Counted from the first letter of the stretch, positions 32,314 through 44,479 are shown. The stretch: 64,000 bases of DNA from Geodermatophilus sp. DSM 45219 (GCF_900104025.1 NZ_FNIQ01000003.1:186001-250000), one strand, 5' to 3'. Numbers and translations are program-made. The notes: generated by a model not told the origin, from the letters alone.

Positions 32314-33345
32314 ATGCGCGCGATCGCGTCGCCGGCAACGGTTCCGGCGACCCGCCCTGCCCGTCCCGTCGTCGTGGGCCACCGAGGCGCCACGGCCTAC
32401 CGCCCCGAGCACACCGCGTCCAGCTTCGAGCTGGCCGTCGACCTCGGTGCCGACCTCATCGAGCCCGACGTCGTGGTCAGCCGCGACGGCGCGCTCGTCG
32501 TCCGGCACGAGAACGAGCTCTCGCACTCCACCGACGTCGCCGGCCGGCCCGAGTTCGCCGACCGGCGCACCACCCGTGTCGTCGGCGGCCGCGAGCGCAC
32601 CGGCTGGTTCACCGAGGACTTCACCCTCGCCGAGCTGCGCACGCTGCGCGCCGTCGAGCGCAAGCCGGGCCTGCGCCCGCTGAACACCACCTACGACGGC
32701 CAGGAGGGGATCCTCACCCTCGCCGAGGTCGTGGCGATCGCCCGCCGCCGCTCCACCGCCGACCGGGAGATCCGGGTCCTCGCGGAGCTGAAGAAGCCCA
32801 GCTGGTTCGACCACGAGGCCGGCGTGCCGATGACCGAGCTCGTCGCCGCCGAGCTGCGGCGGCTGGGCGCGACCGCGCCGGACGGGACCGTCGTCGTCCA
32901 GTGCTTCGACGCCGCCGCGCTCCGCCAGCTGCGGGCCGACCTCGGCCACCGCGGGCCGACGATGCTGCAGCTGGTGGACGACGCCGGCACGGACGACCAC
33001 CTGGTCACCCCGGCGGGCCTGCGCGAGGTGAGCACCTACGCGCAGGGCATCGCGCCCAGCCGGCACCGGATCCTGCTGCGCGACGGGGACCAGGCGATGA
33101 CCGGCGTCTCCGACCTCATCGCGCAGGCCCACCGCGCCGGGCTGCTCGTCGTCCCCTGGACGCTGCGCCCGGAGAACGCCTTCCTCCCCCGGCACCTGCG
33201 CCGCGGTGCCGCCCCGAGCGGCACCGGCGACATGCAGACCGAGGCCCGCCTGCTGCTGGCCCTCGGCGTCGACGGTCTGATCACCGACGCGCCCGAGATC
33301 GCCGTGGCCGCCCGGCAGGAACTCCAGGTCGCCGCCGCCGCGTAG
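32314..33345 (+). CDS. Glycerophosphodiester phosphodiesterase-family protein
   Basis: This 343-residue GDPD TIM-barrel enzyme hydrolyses glycerophosphodiesters to glycerol-3-phosphate and an alcohol. The active-site pieces are His23/Arg24 in GHRGATAYRPEHT, Glu50 and Asp52 in LIEPDVV, and His65 in VRHENEL. There is no clear signal peptide, so it is probably cytoplasmic. The ATG at 32314 follows an AGGGGG site. It is monocistronic, divergent from rsgA and convergent with purA. Confidence 0.9.
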   Translation: MRAIASPATVPATRPARPVVVGHRGATAYRPEHTASSFELAVDLGADLIEPDVVVSRDGALVVRHENELSHSTDVAGRPEFADRRTTRVVGGRERTGWFTEDFTLAELRTLRAVERKPGLRPLNTTYDGQEGILTLAEVVAIARRRSTADREIRVLAELKKPSWFDHEAGVPMTELVAAELRRLGATAPDGTVVVQCFDAAALRQLRADLGHRGPTMLQLVDDAGTDDHLVTPAGLREVSTYAQGIAPSRHRILLRDGDQAMTGVSDLIAQAHRAGLLVVPWTLRPENAFLPRHLRRGAAPSGTGDMQTEARLLLALGVDGLITDAPEIAVAARQELQVAAAA

Positions 33346-33381
33346 CGCGTTCCGCGGATGATCAGGTGACCTGATCGTCCG

Positions 33382-33417
33382 GGGTCCTGGCTCAGCACCG
33401 GTGGTGAGCCAGGACCC
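33382..33417. terminator. Hairpin terminator between convergent GDPD and purA genes
   Basis: GGGTCCTGGCTCA at 33382-33394 pairs perfectly with TGAGCCAGGACCC at 33405-33417 (13 bp, 10-nt loop). It can serve both convergent transcripts. Confidence 0.75.
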
Positions 33418-33446
33418 GGTTGGACCAGGTCAGCTGATCGTCGAGC

Positions 33447-36267
<2,821 letters not shown>

Positions 36268-36306
36268 GGCCCCGAGTGTGCCGGTCGGGGCCGACGGATC
36301 CCGCAG

Positions 36307-36368
36307 TGCGGGCGTTCCTCGCGGGTTGCCGGTGCTGCAGCGCCGGCAGAGCACGAGGAACGCCCGCA
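36307..36368 (-). terminator. Long hairpin between the hypothetical gene and the DUF3151 gene
   Basis: TGCGGGCGTTCCTCG at 36307-36321 pairs perfectly with its complement at 36354-36368. An inner GCCGG/CCGGC stem lies in the loop. It begins 9 nt beyond the DUF3151 stop and terminates the fba-DUF3151 transcript. Confidence 0.8.
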
Positions 36369-36377
36369 GTGGGTCGC

Positions 36378-36800
36378 CTACGGCGCCAGCGACGGGTCGC
36401 AGTCGCGCAGCAGCTGGGTGCAGCGCTCCTGCTCGTCGGTCTCGCCGATCGCCTCGGCCGCGCGGGCCAGCACCGTGACGCAGCGCAGGAAGCCGCGGTT
36501 CGGCTCGTGCGACCAGGGCACCGGGCCGTAGCCCTTCCAGCCGTTGCGGCGCAGCGCGTCCAGCCCGCGGTGGTAGCCGGTCCGGGCGTAGGCGTAGGCC
36601 TCGATCGTGTCGGTAAGCCCCCGCTCGGGACGGTCGATCGCCTCCTCGGCCAGCGCCGCCCACGCCGCGCTCACCGTCGGGTGGTGCGCGGCGACCTCGG
36701 CCGGGGGGTCGCCGGCCGCGAGCTCCGCGTCGGCCTCCGGGTTGGCCGGCAGCAGCGTCGCCGGCGGCTCGCCCAGCAGGTTGGCGTGCGGGTGCCCCAT
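36378..36800 (-). CDS. DUF3151 family protein
   Basis: This 140-residue actinobacterial protein of unknown function starts MGHPHANLLGEPPATLLP. It contains AYARTGYHRGLDALRRNGWKGYGPVPW, written here only to its recognisable core G-Y-H-R-G-L-D-A-L-R-R. It has no membrane segment. Its ATG shares a base with the fba stop codon, so the two are translationally coupled; fba-DUF3151 is a conserved actinobacterial pair. A link to aldolase function is suggested only by that coupling. Confidence 0.88.
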   Translation of the reverse strand: MGHPHANLLGEPPATLLPANPEADAELAAGDPPAEVAAHHPTVSAAWAALAEEAIDRPERGLTDTIEAYAYARTGYHRGLDALRRNGWKGYGPVPWSHEPNRGFLRCVTVLARAAEAIGETDEQERCTQLLRDCDPSLAP

Positions 36801-37834
36801 CAGGCGCTCGGGGACTGGCCGGCCGACAGCAGGTCCTCGCACGCCTCGACGACGCGCGCGGCCATGCCGGTCTCGGCGAGCTTCATGTACGTGCGCGGGT
36901 CGTAGGTCTTCTTGTTGCCGACCTCGCCGTCGACCTTCAGCACGCCGTCGTAGTTGGTGAACATGTGCCCGACGATCGGCCGGGTGAAGGCGTACTGGGT
37001 GTCGGTGTCGACGTTCATCTTCACGACGCCGTAGGACAGCGCCTCGCGGATCTCCTCCTGCGCCGAGCCCGAGCCGCCGTGGAAGACCAGGTTGAACGGC
37101 TTGGCGCCGTCCCCGAGGCCGAACTCCTTGGCCACCGTGGCCTGGCCGCGCTCGAGCACGTCCGGGCGCAGCTTGACGTTGCCGGGCTTGTAGACCCCGT
37201 GCACGTTGCCGAAGGTCGCGGCGAGCAGGTACACCCCGCGCTCGCCGAGCCCCAGCTGCTGCGCGGTGCGCAGGAAGTCGCCGTCGGCGGTGTAGAGCTT
37301 CTCGTTGATCTCGGCGACGACGCCGTCCTCCTCGCCGCCGACGACGCCGATCTCGAGCTCCAGCACGATCTTGGCCGCGGCACACTTCTCCATGAGCTCC
37401 TCGGCGATGTCGAGGTTCTCGGTGAGCTCGATCGCCGAGCCGTCCCACATGTGCGACTGGAACAGCGGCGCCTGGCCGGCGTCCACCCGGTCCTTCGACA
37501 GGGCGATCAGCGGGCGCACGTAGGCGTCCAGCTTGTCCTTGGGGCAGTGGTCGGTGTGCAGCGCGACGTTGACCGGGTACTTCTCGGCGACGACGTGGGC
37601 GAACTCCGCCAGCGCCACCGCGCCGGTGACCATGTCCTTGACCCGGGTGCCCGAGCCGAACTCCGCACCGCCGGTGGAGAACTGGATGATGCCGTCGCTG
37701 CCGGCGTCGGCGAAGCCGCGCAACGCGGCGTTGACCGTCTCCGACGAGGTGCAGTTGATCGCCGGGTAGGCGAAGCCGCCCTCCTTGGCCCGGTTGATCA
37801 TGTCGGCGTAGACCTCGGGGGTCGCGATGGGCAT
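36800..37834 (-). CDS. fba: Class II fructose-bisphosphate aldolase
   Basis: This 344-residue zinc aldolase of glycolysis and gluconeogenesis has Asp95 and zinc ligand His96 in ALHTDHCPKD, further ligands in the ELEIGVVGGEEDGV region, and a glycine-rich phosphate site at NLVFHGGSGS. The length fits the class IIA enzymes. The ATG at 37834 follows GGAG at proper spacing; the upstream GTG at 37843 is less likely. It is cotranscribed with the DUF3151 gene. Confidence 0.96.
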   Translation of the reverse strand: MPIATPEVYADMINRAKEGGFAYPAINCTSSETVNAALRGFADAGSDGIIQFSTGGAEFGSGTRVKDMVTGAVALAEFAHVVAEKYPVNVALHTDHCPKDKLDAYVRPLIALSKDRVDAGQAPLFQSHMWDGSAIELTENLDIAEELMEKCAAAKIVLELEIGVVGGEEDGVVAEINEKLYTADGDFLRTAQQLGLGERGVYLLAATFGNVHGVYKPGNVKLRPDVLERGQATVAKEFGLGDGAKPFNLVFHGGSGSAQEEIREALSYGVVKMNVDTDTQYAFTRPIVGHMFTNYDGVLKVDGEVGNKKTYDPRTYMKLAETGMAARVVEACEDLLSAGQSPSA

Positions 37835-37912
37835 GCGGAGCACTCCTTGCGTCGGGGACGGCGCTCGTTCGCGGGTCAGTATCCCGCCGGCCTCGCAGCC
37901 CGCGACACCCCG

Positions 37913-38509
37913 CTAGGGCTCGAGCTCCGGCCCGACCCGCAGGCCGAGGGCGGTCACCAGCACCACGGCCTGCCCGCCGTCGACCTGTGCGCCGGCCAGC
38001 CCGACCTCGCGCGGGTCCAGTGCGGTGAGGTCGCTGCCGCGCAGATCGGCGCCGGAGAGGTCGGCCCCGGACAGCTGCGCGCCGGACAGGTCCAGACCCT
38101 GCAGCGTGGCCCCGACCGCCCGCACCCCGGTGAGGTCCGCCTCGCGCATCCGCGCGCCGGTGAACGTCGCGCGGGACAGGTCCGCGCGCCGCAGGGCGAC
38201 GAACGACCAGTCGCCGCCCTCGACGACCGCCAGGTCGAAGGTGCAGCGGTCGAAGGTGCTGCCCACCAGCTTGCAGCCGGTGAAGACCGCCTGGGCGAAC
38301 GAGCAGCCGGTGAAGGTGCAGGTGAGGAACGCGGCGTCGGTGTGCCGGGAGAGGGTGAACCGGCAGTCCCGGAAGACGCAGTCGGTGAAGACCGCGCCGT
38401 CGTCCGTGGTCTCCGACAGGTCCACCCGGCTGAAGGTGACCCCGGTGTGCTCCTGGCCGGAGAGGTCGTCGCCGTACCGGTCCTCGTCCCGGACCTCGGC
38501 TCCACTCAC
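37913..38509 (-). CDS. Pentapeptide-repeat protein
   Basis: This 198-residue protein has tandem A(D/N)LXX-type repeats: the N-terminal half shows FTDCVFRDCRF and FTGCSFAQAVF, and the C-terminal half LDLSGAQLSGADLSGADLRG. It should fold as a right-handed quadrilateral beta-helix. Family members include gyrase-protecting Qnr/MfpA proteins, but many have other or unknown roles. The GTG at 38509 overlaps the stop of the flavin reductase gene by 4 nt, so the two form an operon. Confidence 0.88.
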   Translation of the reverse strand: MSGAEVRDEDRYGDDLSGQEHTGVTFSRVDLSETTDDGAVFTDCVFRDCRFTLSRHTDAAFLTCTFTGCSFAQAVFTGCKLVGSTFDRCTFDLAVVEGGDWSFVALRRADLSRATFTGARMREADLTGVRAVGATLQGLDLSGAQLSGADLSGADLRGSDLTALDPREVGLAGAQVDGGQAVVLVTALGLRVGPELEP

Positions 38510-39858
38510 CCCTGGTCCACCCGGCTCGCCACCCGCGCGGCGACCACCACGGGGTCGTAGACGGGCGAGAACGGCGGGGCGTAGGAGAGGTCCGATCCGG
38601 CGAGCTCCTCGGCGGTCAGCCCGGCCCAGATCGCGGTGGCCAGCACGTCGATCCGCTTCCCCGAGCCCGGCCCGCCGACGACCTGGCCGCCCAGCAGCTG
38701 CCCGGACCCCGCGTCGGTGACCAGCTTGACCGCGATCGGCGCGGCGCCCGGGTAGTACCCGGCCTTCGTCGTCCCCTCGATCGTCTCGGTGCGGAAGTCG
38801 TGGCCGGCCGCCGCGGCCTGCCCGCTGCACAGCCCGGTGCGCCCGATCTCCAGGTCGCCCACCTTGGTCAGCGCCGTCCCCAGGACGCCGGCGAAGCGCG
38901 CCGCCCGCCCGCCGATGACCGAGCCCGCGACCCGGCCCTGCTTGTTGGCGTGCGTGCCCAGCGCGACGTGCACCGCCTCGCCGGTCAGCCGGTGGAAGGT
39001 CTGGCTGCAGTCGCCGGCGGCGAAGACGTGCTCGTGGGAGCGGCTGCGCTGGGTGCGGTCGACCTCGACGGCGCCGGTCTCGCCGATCCGCAGCCCGGCG
39101 GCGCGGGCCAGCGCCACCTCCGGGCCCATGCCCAGGCCGAGGACGACGAGGTCGCAGGGGTAGCTGCCGGCGTCGGTGGTGACCGCCCGCGCGACGCCGT
39201 CCGCCCCCGTCTCGACGGCCCGGACCGGCTGGTCGGGCTGGACGTCGATGCCCAGGTCGCCGATGCCCTTGCAGATCCGCTCCCCCATGTCCGGGTCGAG
39301 CAGGGTCATCGGCAGCGCGTCGGCGAGCACGATCGTCACCTCGAGACCGCGGGCCCGCAGCACCTCGGCCATCTCCAGGCCGATGTAGCCGCCGCCGAGC
39401 ACCACGGCCCGGCGGGCGCCCGCCGCGACCGCGGCGCGGATGTCGGCGCCGTCGGCCAGCCGGTGCACGCCGTGGACGCCCGGCGCGTCCAGGCCGGGGA
39501 CGTCCGGGCGCATCGGCCGGCCGCCGGTGGCGACCACCAGCCGGTCGAAGCCCAGCGTCTCGCCGCCGCTCGTGCGCACGGTGCCGGCGTCGAGGTCGAG
39601 CTCGTCGGCGCGGGTGCCGGTGCGGACGTCGATGTCGCGGGCGGCGAACTCGCGCGGTGTGCGGGCGATGAGCGCGTCGCGGTCGGCCACCACGTCGCCG
39701 ACCCAGTACGGGATGCCGCAGGCCGAGAAGGAGACCTCCGGGCCCTGCTCGAGGACGGTGACGGCGAGGTCGTCGGCCGGACGTGCCCGCCGGGCCGCGG
39801 TGGCCGCGGACATGCCGGCGGCGTCCCCGCCGACGACCAGCAGCCGCTCTGCGCTCAT
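38506..39858 (-). CDS. FAD/NAD(P)-dependent disulfide reductase (CoA-disulfide reductase/NADH oxidase type)
   Basis: This 450-residue flavoprotein has an FAD motif VVGGDAAGMSA near residue 10, a redox Cys47 in SFSACGIPYWVG, an NAD motif VVLGGGYIGLEMAE, FAAGDC for FAD, and a C-terminal dimerisation domain. The single active Cys is typical of CoA-disulfide reductases and NADH oxidases rather than glutathione-type reductases. It may reduce low-molecular-weight disulfides or sulfur species. It is coupled to the pentapeptide-repeat gene and lies 4 nt after the GlcD-type oxidase gene. Confidence 0.87.
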   Translation of the reverse strand: MSAERLLVVGGDAAGMSAATAARRARPADDLAVTVLEQGPEVSFSACGIPYWVGDVVADRDALIARTPREFAARDIDVRTGTRADELDLDAGTVRTSGGETLGFDRLVVATGGRPMRPDVPGLDAPGVHGVHRLADGADIRAAVAAGARRAVVLGGGYIGLEMAEVLRARGLEVTIVLADALPMTLLDPDMGERICKGIGDLGIDVQPDQPVRAVETGADGVARAVTTDAGSYPCDLVVLGLGMGPEVALARAAGLRIGETGAVEVDRTQRSRSHEHVFAAGDCSQTFHRLTGEAVHVALGTHANKQGRVAGSVIGGRAARFAGVLGTALTKVGDLEIGRTGLCSGQAAAAGHDFRTETIEGTTKAGYYPGAAPIAVKLVTDAGSGQLLGGQVVGGPGSGKRIDVLATAIWAGLTAEELAGSDLSYAPPFSPVYDPVVVAARVASRVDQG

Positions 39859-39862
39859 GCGG

Positions 39863-41269
39863 TCAGGGTGTCACCTGCCGGAACACCTTGCCCGGGTTGA
39901 GCAGGCCGTCCGGGTCGAGCGCGTGCTTGATCGAGCGGTGCACCTCCATGGACACCGGGCCGATCTCGCGCTCGAGCCAGTCGGCCTTGAGCGTGCCGAC
40001 GCCGTGCTCCCCGGTGATCGTCCCGCCGAGCGACAGCCCGAGCTCCAGGATGGCGTCGAACGCCTCGAAGGCGCGGGCGCGCTGGTCGGTGTCGGTGGCG
40101 TCGAAGACGACGGTGGGGTGCATGTTGCCGTCGCCGGCGTGCCCGACCACCCCGATCACCAGCCCGGAGCGGGCCGCGATCGCGTCGCAGCCGTCGATGA
40201 AGGTGGCCACCCGGGACCGGGGCACGGCGACGTCGTCGAGCAGCACGCTGCCGAGCCGCTCCAGCGCGGGCAGGGCCATCCGGCGGGCGGTGAGCAGCAG
40301 GTCGCCCTCGGCCGGGTCGTCGGTGGAGTGGACGAAGTCCGCCCCGGCCTCCTCGCACAGCCGGGTCAGCGTCTCGATCTCCCGGCGGGCGGCCTCCCCG
40401 CCGGCGTCGGACCGGGCGAGCAGCAGCGCCTGCGCGTCCCGGTCGAGGTCGGCCCGGATCAGGTCGTCGACGGCGCGGATGCAGGTCCGGTCCATCACCT
40501 CGAGCATGCTGGGCACCAGCCCGCTGGTGACCACCGACTCGACCACCTGGCCGGTCTGCGCGCTGGTGGGGAAGCTCGCGACGAGGGTGACCGGGGAGGC
40601 CTGCGGGGCCGGGCGCAGCGCGAGGGTGGCCTCGGTGATCACCCCGAGGGTCCCCTCGGAGCCCACGAACAGCCGGGCGAGGTCGTAGCCGGCGACGCCC
40701 TTGACCGTGCGCCGGCCGGTCCGCAGCACCCGGCCGTCGGCGAGCACGACCTCCAGGCCGAGCACGTAGTCGGTGGTGACGCCGTACTTCACGCAGCACA
40801 GGCCGCCGGAGTTCATGGCCAGGTTGCCGCCGATCGTGCACCAGTCGTAGCTGGCGGGGTCCGGCGGGTAGAACAGCCCCGCACCGGCCACGGCGTCCCT
40901 CAGCTGCTTGTTGACGACCCCGGGCTGGACGACGGCCAGGCGGTCGGCCGGGGAGACCTCGAGGACGGCGTCCATGCGGGTCGTCACGAGGGTGATGCCG
41001 CCGTCGACCGCGTTGCTCGCCCCCACGAGGCCGGAGCCGGCACCCCGCGGGACGACGGGGACGCCGTGCCGGGAGGCGGTCTGCATCACCGCGACCACCT
41101 CGGCGGTGCTGCGCGGGAAGACGACGGCGGCCGGCGTCCCGGACTCCGCGAGCATCGCCTGGTCGCGCGCGTAGGACGCCGTGACGTCGGGGTCGGTCAG
41201 GACGCCGTCGGCGCCGAGGAGGTCCTGCAGCTCGGCCAGCCAGGCCGTCGTCACCGTGGTCACTGCCAC
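39863..41269 (-). CDS. FAD-linked oxidase, GlcD/D-lactate dehydrogenase type
   Basis: This 468-residue flavoenzyme oxidises 2-hydroxyacids such as glycolate or D-lactate. VPVVPRGAGSGLVGASNA is the FAD-binding loop, and GEHGVGTLKADWL and a HAGDGNMHP segment are in the catalytic C-terminal domain. Unlike the glcDEF cluster at 59.8 kb it has no GlcE or Fe-S partner next to it. It is upstream of and closely spaced with the flavin disulfide reductase gene. The start is one of two nearby GTGs. Confidence 0.88.
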   Translation of the reverse strand: MAVTTVTTAWLAELQDLLGADGVLTDPDVTASYARDQAMLAESGTPAAVVFPRSTAEVVAVMQTASRHGVPVVPRGAGSGLVGASNAVDGGITLVTTRMDAVLEVSPADRLAVVQPGVVNKQLRDAVAGAGLFYPPDPASYDWCTIGGNLAMNSGGLCCVKYGVTTDYVLGLEVVLADGRVLRTGRRTVKGVAGYDLARLFVGSEGTLGVITEATLALRPAPQASPVTLVASFPTSAQTGQVVESVVTSGLVPSMLEVMDRTCIRAVDDLIRADLDRDAQALLLARSDAGGEAARREIETLTRLCEEAGADFVHSTDDPAEGDLLLTARRMALPALERLGSVLLDDVAVPRSRVATFIDGCDAIAARSGLVIGVVGHAGDGNMHPTVVFDATDTDQRARAFEAFDAILELGLSLGGTITGEHGVGTLKADWLEREIGPVSMEVHRSIKHALDPDGLLNPGKVFRQVTP

Positions 41270-41308
41270 ACCGTACGAGCCCGCCGCGCCGCGACCGGCC
41301 GGGCTACC

Positions 41309-41911
41309 TCACTGCAGGCCGAGGTCGGCCAGGGTGAACGCGGCCCGGTACTCCAGGCCCGCCTCCTCGACCGCGGCCCGCCCGCCGCGGTCCACGACGA
41401 CGGCCACGGCGACCGGCTCGGCGCCGGCCTCGCGCAGCGCCTCGACGGCGGTCAGCGGGCTGGAGCCGGTGGTGGAGACGTCCTCGACCACCAGGACGGC
41501 GCGCCCGGCGACGTCCGGGCCCTCGATCCGCCGCTGCAGGCCGTGCGCCTTGCCGGCCTTGCGGACGACGCAGGCGTCGAGGAAGCCCTCGCCGGCAGCT
41601 GCCGCGTGCAGCATCGCCGTCGCCACCGGGTCCGCGCCCAGGGTGAGCCCGCCGACGACGTCGTAGCGCAGGTCGCCGGTCAGCTGGCGCATCACCCGGC
41701 CCACCAGCGGGGCGCCCTCGTGGTGGAGCGTCAGCCGGCGCATGTCGATGTACCAGTCGGCCTCCTGCCCCGACGACAGCGTCACCCGCCCGTGGACGAC
41801 GGCGAGGTCGACGACGAGCTCGAGCAGCCGGTCGCGGTCGGGGTGCGCGGCCCCGTCCCCGGGTCCCGCCCCGCGGGACGAGGGGTGCGGAGGGAGGGGG
41901 TCCTGTGTCAT
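41309..41911 (-). CDS. pyrE: Orotate phosphoribosyltransferase
   Basis: This 200-residue pyrimidine-synthesis enzyme transfers ribose-5-phosphate from PRPP to orotate. The PRPP-binding loop VLVVEDVSTTGSS lies near 139-151, with DWYIDMRR and VVRKAGKAHG in the usual places. The first 20 residues are a Pro/Gly-rich extension. It stands alone with a hairpin upstream. Confidence 0.94.
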   Translation of the reverse strand: MTQDPLPPHPSSRGAGPGDGAAHPDRDRLLELVVDLAVVHGRVTLSSGQEADWYIDMRRLTLHHEGAPLVGRVMRQLTGDLRYDVVGGLTLGADPVATAMLHAAAAGEGFLDACVVRKAGKAHGLQRRIEGPDVAGRAVLVVEDVSTTGSSPLTAVEALREAGAEPVAVAVVVDRGGRAAVEEAGLEYRAAFTLADLGLQ

Positions 41912-41935
41912 CCGTCCGACCCTACTGACGACGAC

Positions 41936-41973
41936 GCGGGCCGCCGTCCGACCGGAGTCGGACGACGGCCCGC
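41936..41973 (-). terminator. Hairpin between the fasciclin gene and pyrE
   Basis: The arms at 41936-41952 and 41957-41973 pair over 17 bp with one mismatch and a CGGA loop. It lies beyond the dispersed repeat that follows the fasciclin gene and can end that transcript. Confidence 0.65.
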
Positions 41974-41993
41974 GAGGTCAGCGGTGCCGGGCA

Positions 41994-42050
41994 GGCCCCG
42001 TCCAGAGGCTCGCCGCGAGCCTGCGAGCGGTGAGGAGGACGGGGTCCTTC
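41994..42050. repeat. Dispersed hairpin repeat, copy 5
   Basis: A 57-nt core identical to 9187-9243 in 56 of 57 positions, although the two lie 33 kb apart. The GGCCCCGTCC and GGACGGGGTCC arms pair. It sits directly after the fasciclin stop codon. Confidence 0.9.
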
Positions 42051-42051
42051 G

Positions 42052-42723
42052 TCAGGCCTGGGCCGGGGCGAGCACCTGGTCGACGATGTAGACGGTGGCG
42101 TTCGCCGTCTGGACGTTGCCGCAGATCACCGAGGCCGGGGTGCCGGTCACAGTCTGGGCGACGGTGAAGTCCTCGCCGCTGCCCTCGATGGTGACCTCGT
42201 CGCCGTTGAGGGTGGTGTGGGTGCCGGCCAGCTCGTCGGGCGCCAGGCGGCCGTCGATGACGTGGTGCTGCAGGATCGCGGTCAGCTGGGCGTTGTCGGC
42301 CAGCACGGCCTGCAGATCGGCGGGCGGGATGGCCTCGAACGCCGGGTTGGCCGGGGCGATCACGGTGATGTCCTGGGCGCTGTTCAGCGTGTCCCCCAGG
42401 TTGGCGGCGGTGACGGCCTGCACCAGCGTGGACAGCACCGGGTTGTTGCTGGCCGCGGTGGCGACCGGGTCGTCGGTCATGCCGGTGAAGCTGCCCTCGC
42501 CGTCGGCCGGGACGGCGGTGCAGCCCTCGCCGAACGGCTCGGCGGCGGCCATGTCGGTGCCGCTCTCCGAGCTGGTCTCCGGCGCGGCCGACGACGACTC
42601 GCTGGCGCCGGTGTCGGTCGCGGCGCTGTCCGAGGCGGTGTCCTCGGAGCCACAGGCGCTGAGCGTGACGGCCATGCTCGAGGCGGCGGCCAGCATGACG
42701 GTGCGGGTGAGGATGCGCTTCAC
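42052..42723 (-). CDS. Fasciclin (FAS1) domain lipoprotein
   Basis: This 223-residue secreted lipoprotein has a signal peptide with lipobox LSAC (Cys24), a Ser/Thr/Glu/Asp-rich linker to about residue 60, then one FAS1 domain. The domain shows TLVQAVTAANLGDTLN, ITVIAPANPAFEAIP and LQHHVIDGRLAPDEL, and ends in NATVYIVDQVLAP. FAS1 domains mediate adhesion or protein contacts at the cell surface. It lies downstream of a membrane molybdoenzyme gene; the pairing is recurrent in actinobacteria but unexplained. Confidence 0.92.
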   Translation of the reverse strand: MKRILTRTVMLAAASSMAVTLSACGSEDTASDSAATDTGASESSSAAPETSSESGTDMAAAEPFGEGCTAVPADGEGSFTGMTDDPVATAASNNPVLSTLVQAVTAANLGDTLNSAQDITVIAPANPAFEAIPPADLQAVLADNAQLTAILQHHVIDGRLAPDELAGTHTTLNGDEVTIEGSGEDFTVAQTVTGTPASVICGNVQTANATVYIVDQVLAPAQA

Positions 42724-42823
42724 GGGGGATCTCCTTGGTCGTCGTGCGGGGGTCGGTGGCCCGCGCCCGGGGAGGGGCGGGGCCGCGCCTGCGGCCGGCG
42801 GCCGAGACGAGTTCGGGGGTGGG

Positions 42824-44479
42824 TCAGGTCGCGATGACCCGGATGGAGTGCAGTCCGCTCGACCCGTTCGGGAAGGGCGCGGCCCGCTCCTCGGTCTGGA
42901 CCTCGCCGTCGGCGGTGGTGGCCCGGACGGTCAGCTGGTAGGCGCCGGGGGCGAAGTCGTAGGGGAGCACCCACTGCCGCCACAGGTCGGCGTCCACCTG
43001 CGGGGAGAGCTCCGCGGGCAGCCACTCGCCGTCGTCCACCCGGACCTCGACGGCGGCCACGCCGCGCGTCTGCGCCCAGGCGACGCCGGCGATGGGACGC
43101 CGGCCGGCGGCGAACCGGCGCAGCGGAGCGGGGGTGTCGATGCGGGAGGCGACCTTGATCGGCGCCACGGGGGCCCAGTCGCGCTCGGTCCAGTAGGCGT
43201 CGTAGGCGTCGTAGGTGGAGGCCTCGATGCCGACCATCCACTTGCAGGCCGACACGTAGCCGTAGAGGCCGGGGATCAGCATCCGCGCCGGGAAGCCGTG
43301 CTCGACCGGGAGCGGCTCGCCGTTCATCCCGACGGCGATCATCGCGTCCTCCACGTCGAGCGCCGAGCGGGTGGGGGCGCCGATCGTCATGCCGTCCGAC
43401 GAGCGGCAGACCAGCTGGTCGGAGCCGGCCTGGATGCCGTTCTCGCGCAGGAAGGCCCCCAGCGGGACGCCGAGCCAGCGGGCGGTGCCGGCCAGCGTGC
43501 CCCCGACCTCGTTGGAGACGCAGGTGAGGGTGATGTCGCGCTCGATGAGGTCGGCGCGGCCGAGCAGCTCGTCGAGGGTGTGGCTGCGCGGGGAGTCGAA
43601 CATGCCGGTCAGCGTCAGCCGGTAGTCCGACGGGCGGATCTGCGGCACGGTGATCGCGGTGTCGACCCGGTAGAAGTCACCGTTGGGCGTGAACAGCGGG
43701 GTCAGACCGTCGACGGTCTCGGCCAGGTCGGCACCGGCCGGCAGCGGCGCGGCCGGGGAGGCCGGAGCCGGGAGGGCGATCTCGGCTCGGGCGCTGCGGA
43801 CGTCGAAGCGGTTCAGCAGCACCCGGCCCGCGCCGCCGGTGACGACGGCGGCCCCCACGGCGGCGCCGCTGGTGAGGAAGAAACGGCGGCGGTCGAGCCC
43901 CGCGCCCTTGCGGTCACCGGCGCCGAGGGCGCTGCGCAGCCGCTCGAGCGGCGCCTCGTCGGGACGACCGGTCGCGGTGGCCGCCGCCGGGACGGTGAGC
44001 GGGGCCAGGAGCGCCAGCAGCGCGACGATCCCGGCCAGGGCGCCCGCCAGGGAGGGCAGCGCGTCGATCGGGCTGCCGGCCGGGCCGGTCACCGCCGCGG
44101 CCGCACCGACCACGCCGAAGAGCGCGATGCCGGCCACCCCGACCGCCCGGCGACGGAGCGCCACGGTGCCGAGGACCGCCGCGTACAGGGCGATGACCAG
44201 CAGCGTGCCGACGACCAGGGCGATCTTGTCGTCCTCGCCGAAGGTCGCGATCGCGAACGCCTTGACCGGCTCCGGGACCAGGGTGATGACCGTGTCCCCC
44301 ACCGCGACGACCGGCGAGGACTGCGGGCCGATCAGCCCGGCGACCAGCTCACCGACGCCCAGCGCGACGCCGGCGGCCAGCAGCCCGGCCAGGGCGGCGA
44401 GCGGGCGGCGGCCCTGCCGCCGCCCGCTCGCGCCGTCCGGCCCGGTCGCCGCGGCCGGGGCCTGCTCGGTGGTGGTCAC
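42824..44479 (-). CDS. Membrane-anchored sulfite-oxidase-like molybdopterin oxidoreductase
   Basis: This 551-residue protein has four predicted transmembrane helices (about 27-49, 86-108, 112-132 and 141-163) and a RRRFFLTSGAAVGAAVV segment at 198-213 resembling a Tat-type anchor. A sulfite-oxidase-like molybdenum domain follows, with the molybdenum-ligating Cys320 in TLTCVSNEVGG, and then a Mo-co dimerisation domain. The catalytic part is probably extracytoplasmic. It probably reduces or oxidises oxyanions or sulfoxides; the exact reaction is unknown. No heme domain is visible, so an external electron partner is needed. Confidence 0.9.
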   Translation of the reverse strand: MTTTEQAPAAATGPDGASGRRQGRRPLAALAGLLAAGVALGVGELVAGLIGPQSSPVVAVGDTVITLVPEPVKAFAIATFGEDDKIALVVGTLLVIALYAAVLGTVALRRRAVGVAGIALFGVVGAAAAVTGPAGSPIDALPSLAGALAGIVALLALLAPLTVPAAATATGRPDEAPLERLRSALGAGDRKGAGLDRRRFFLTSGAAVGAAVVTGGAGRVLLNRFDVRSARAEIALPAPASPAAPLPAGADLAETVDGLTPLFTPNGDFYRVDTAITVPQIRPSDYRLTLTGMFDSPRSHTLDELLGRADLIERDITLTCVSNEVGGTLAGTARWLGVPLGAFLRENGIQAGSDQLVCRSSDGMTIGAPTRSALDVEDAMIAVGMNGEPLPVEHGFPARMLIPGLYGYVSACKWMVGIEASTYDAYDAYWTERDWAPVAPIKVASRIDTPAPLRRFAAGRRPIAGVAWAQTRGVAAVEVRVDDGEWLPAELSPQVDADLWRQWVLPYDFAPGAYQLTVRATTADGEVQTEERAAPFPNGSSGLHSIRVIAT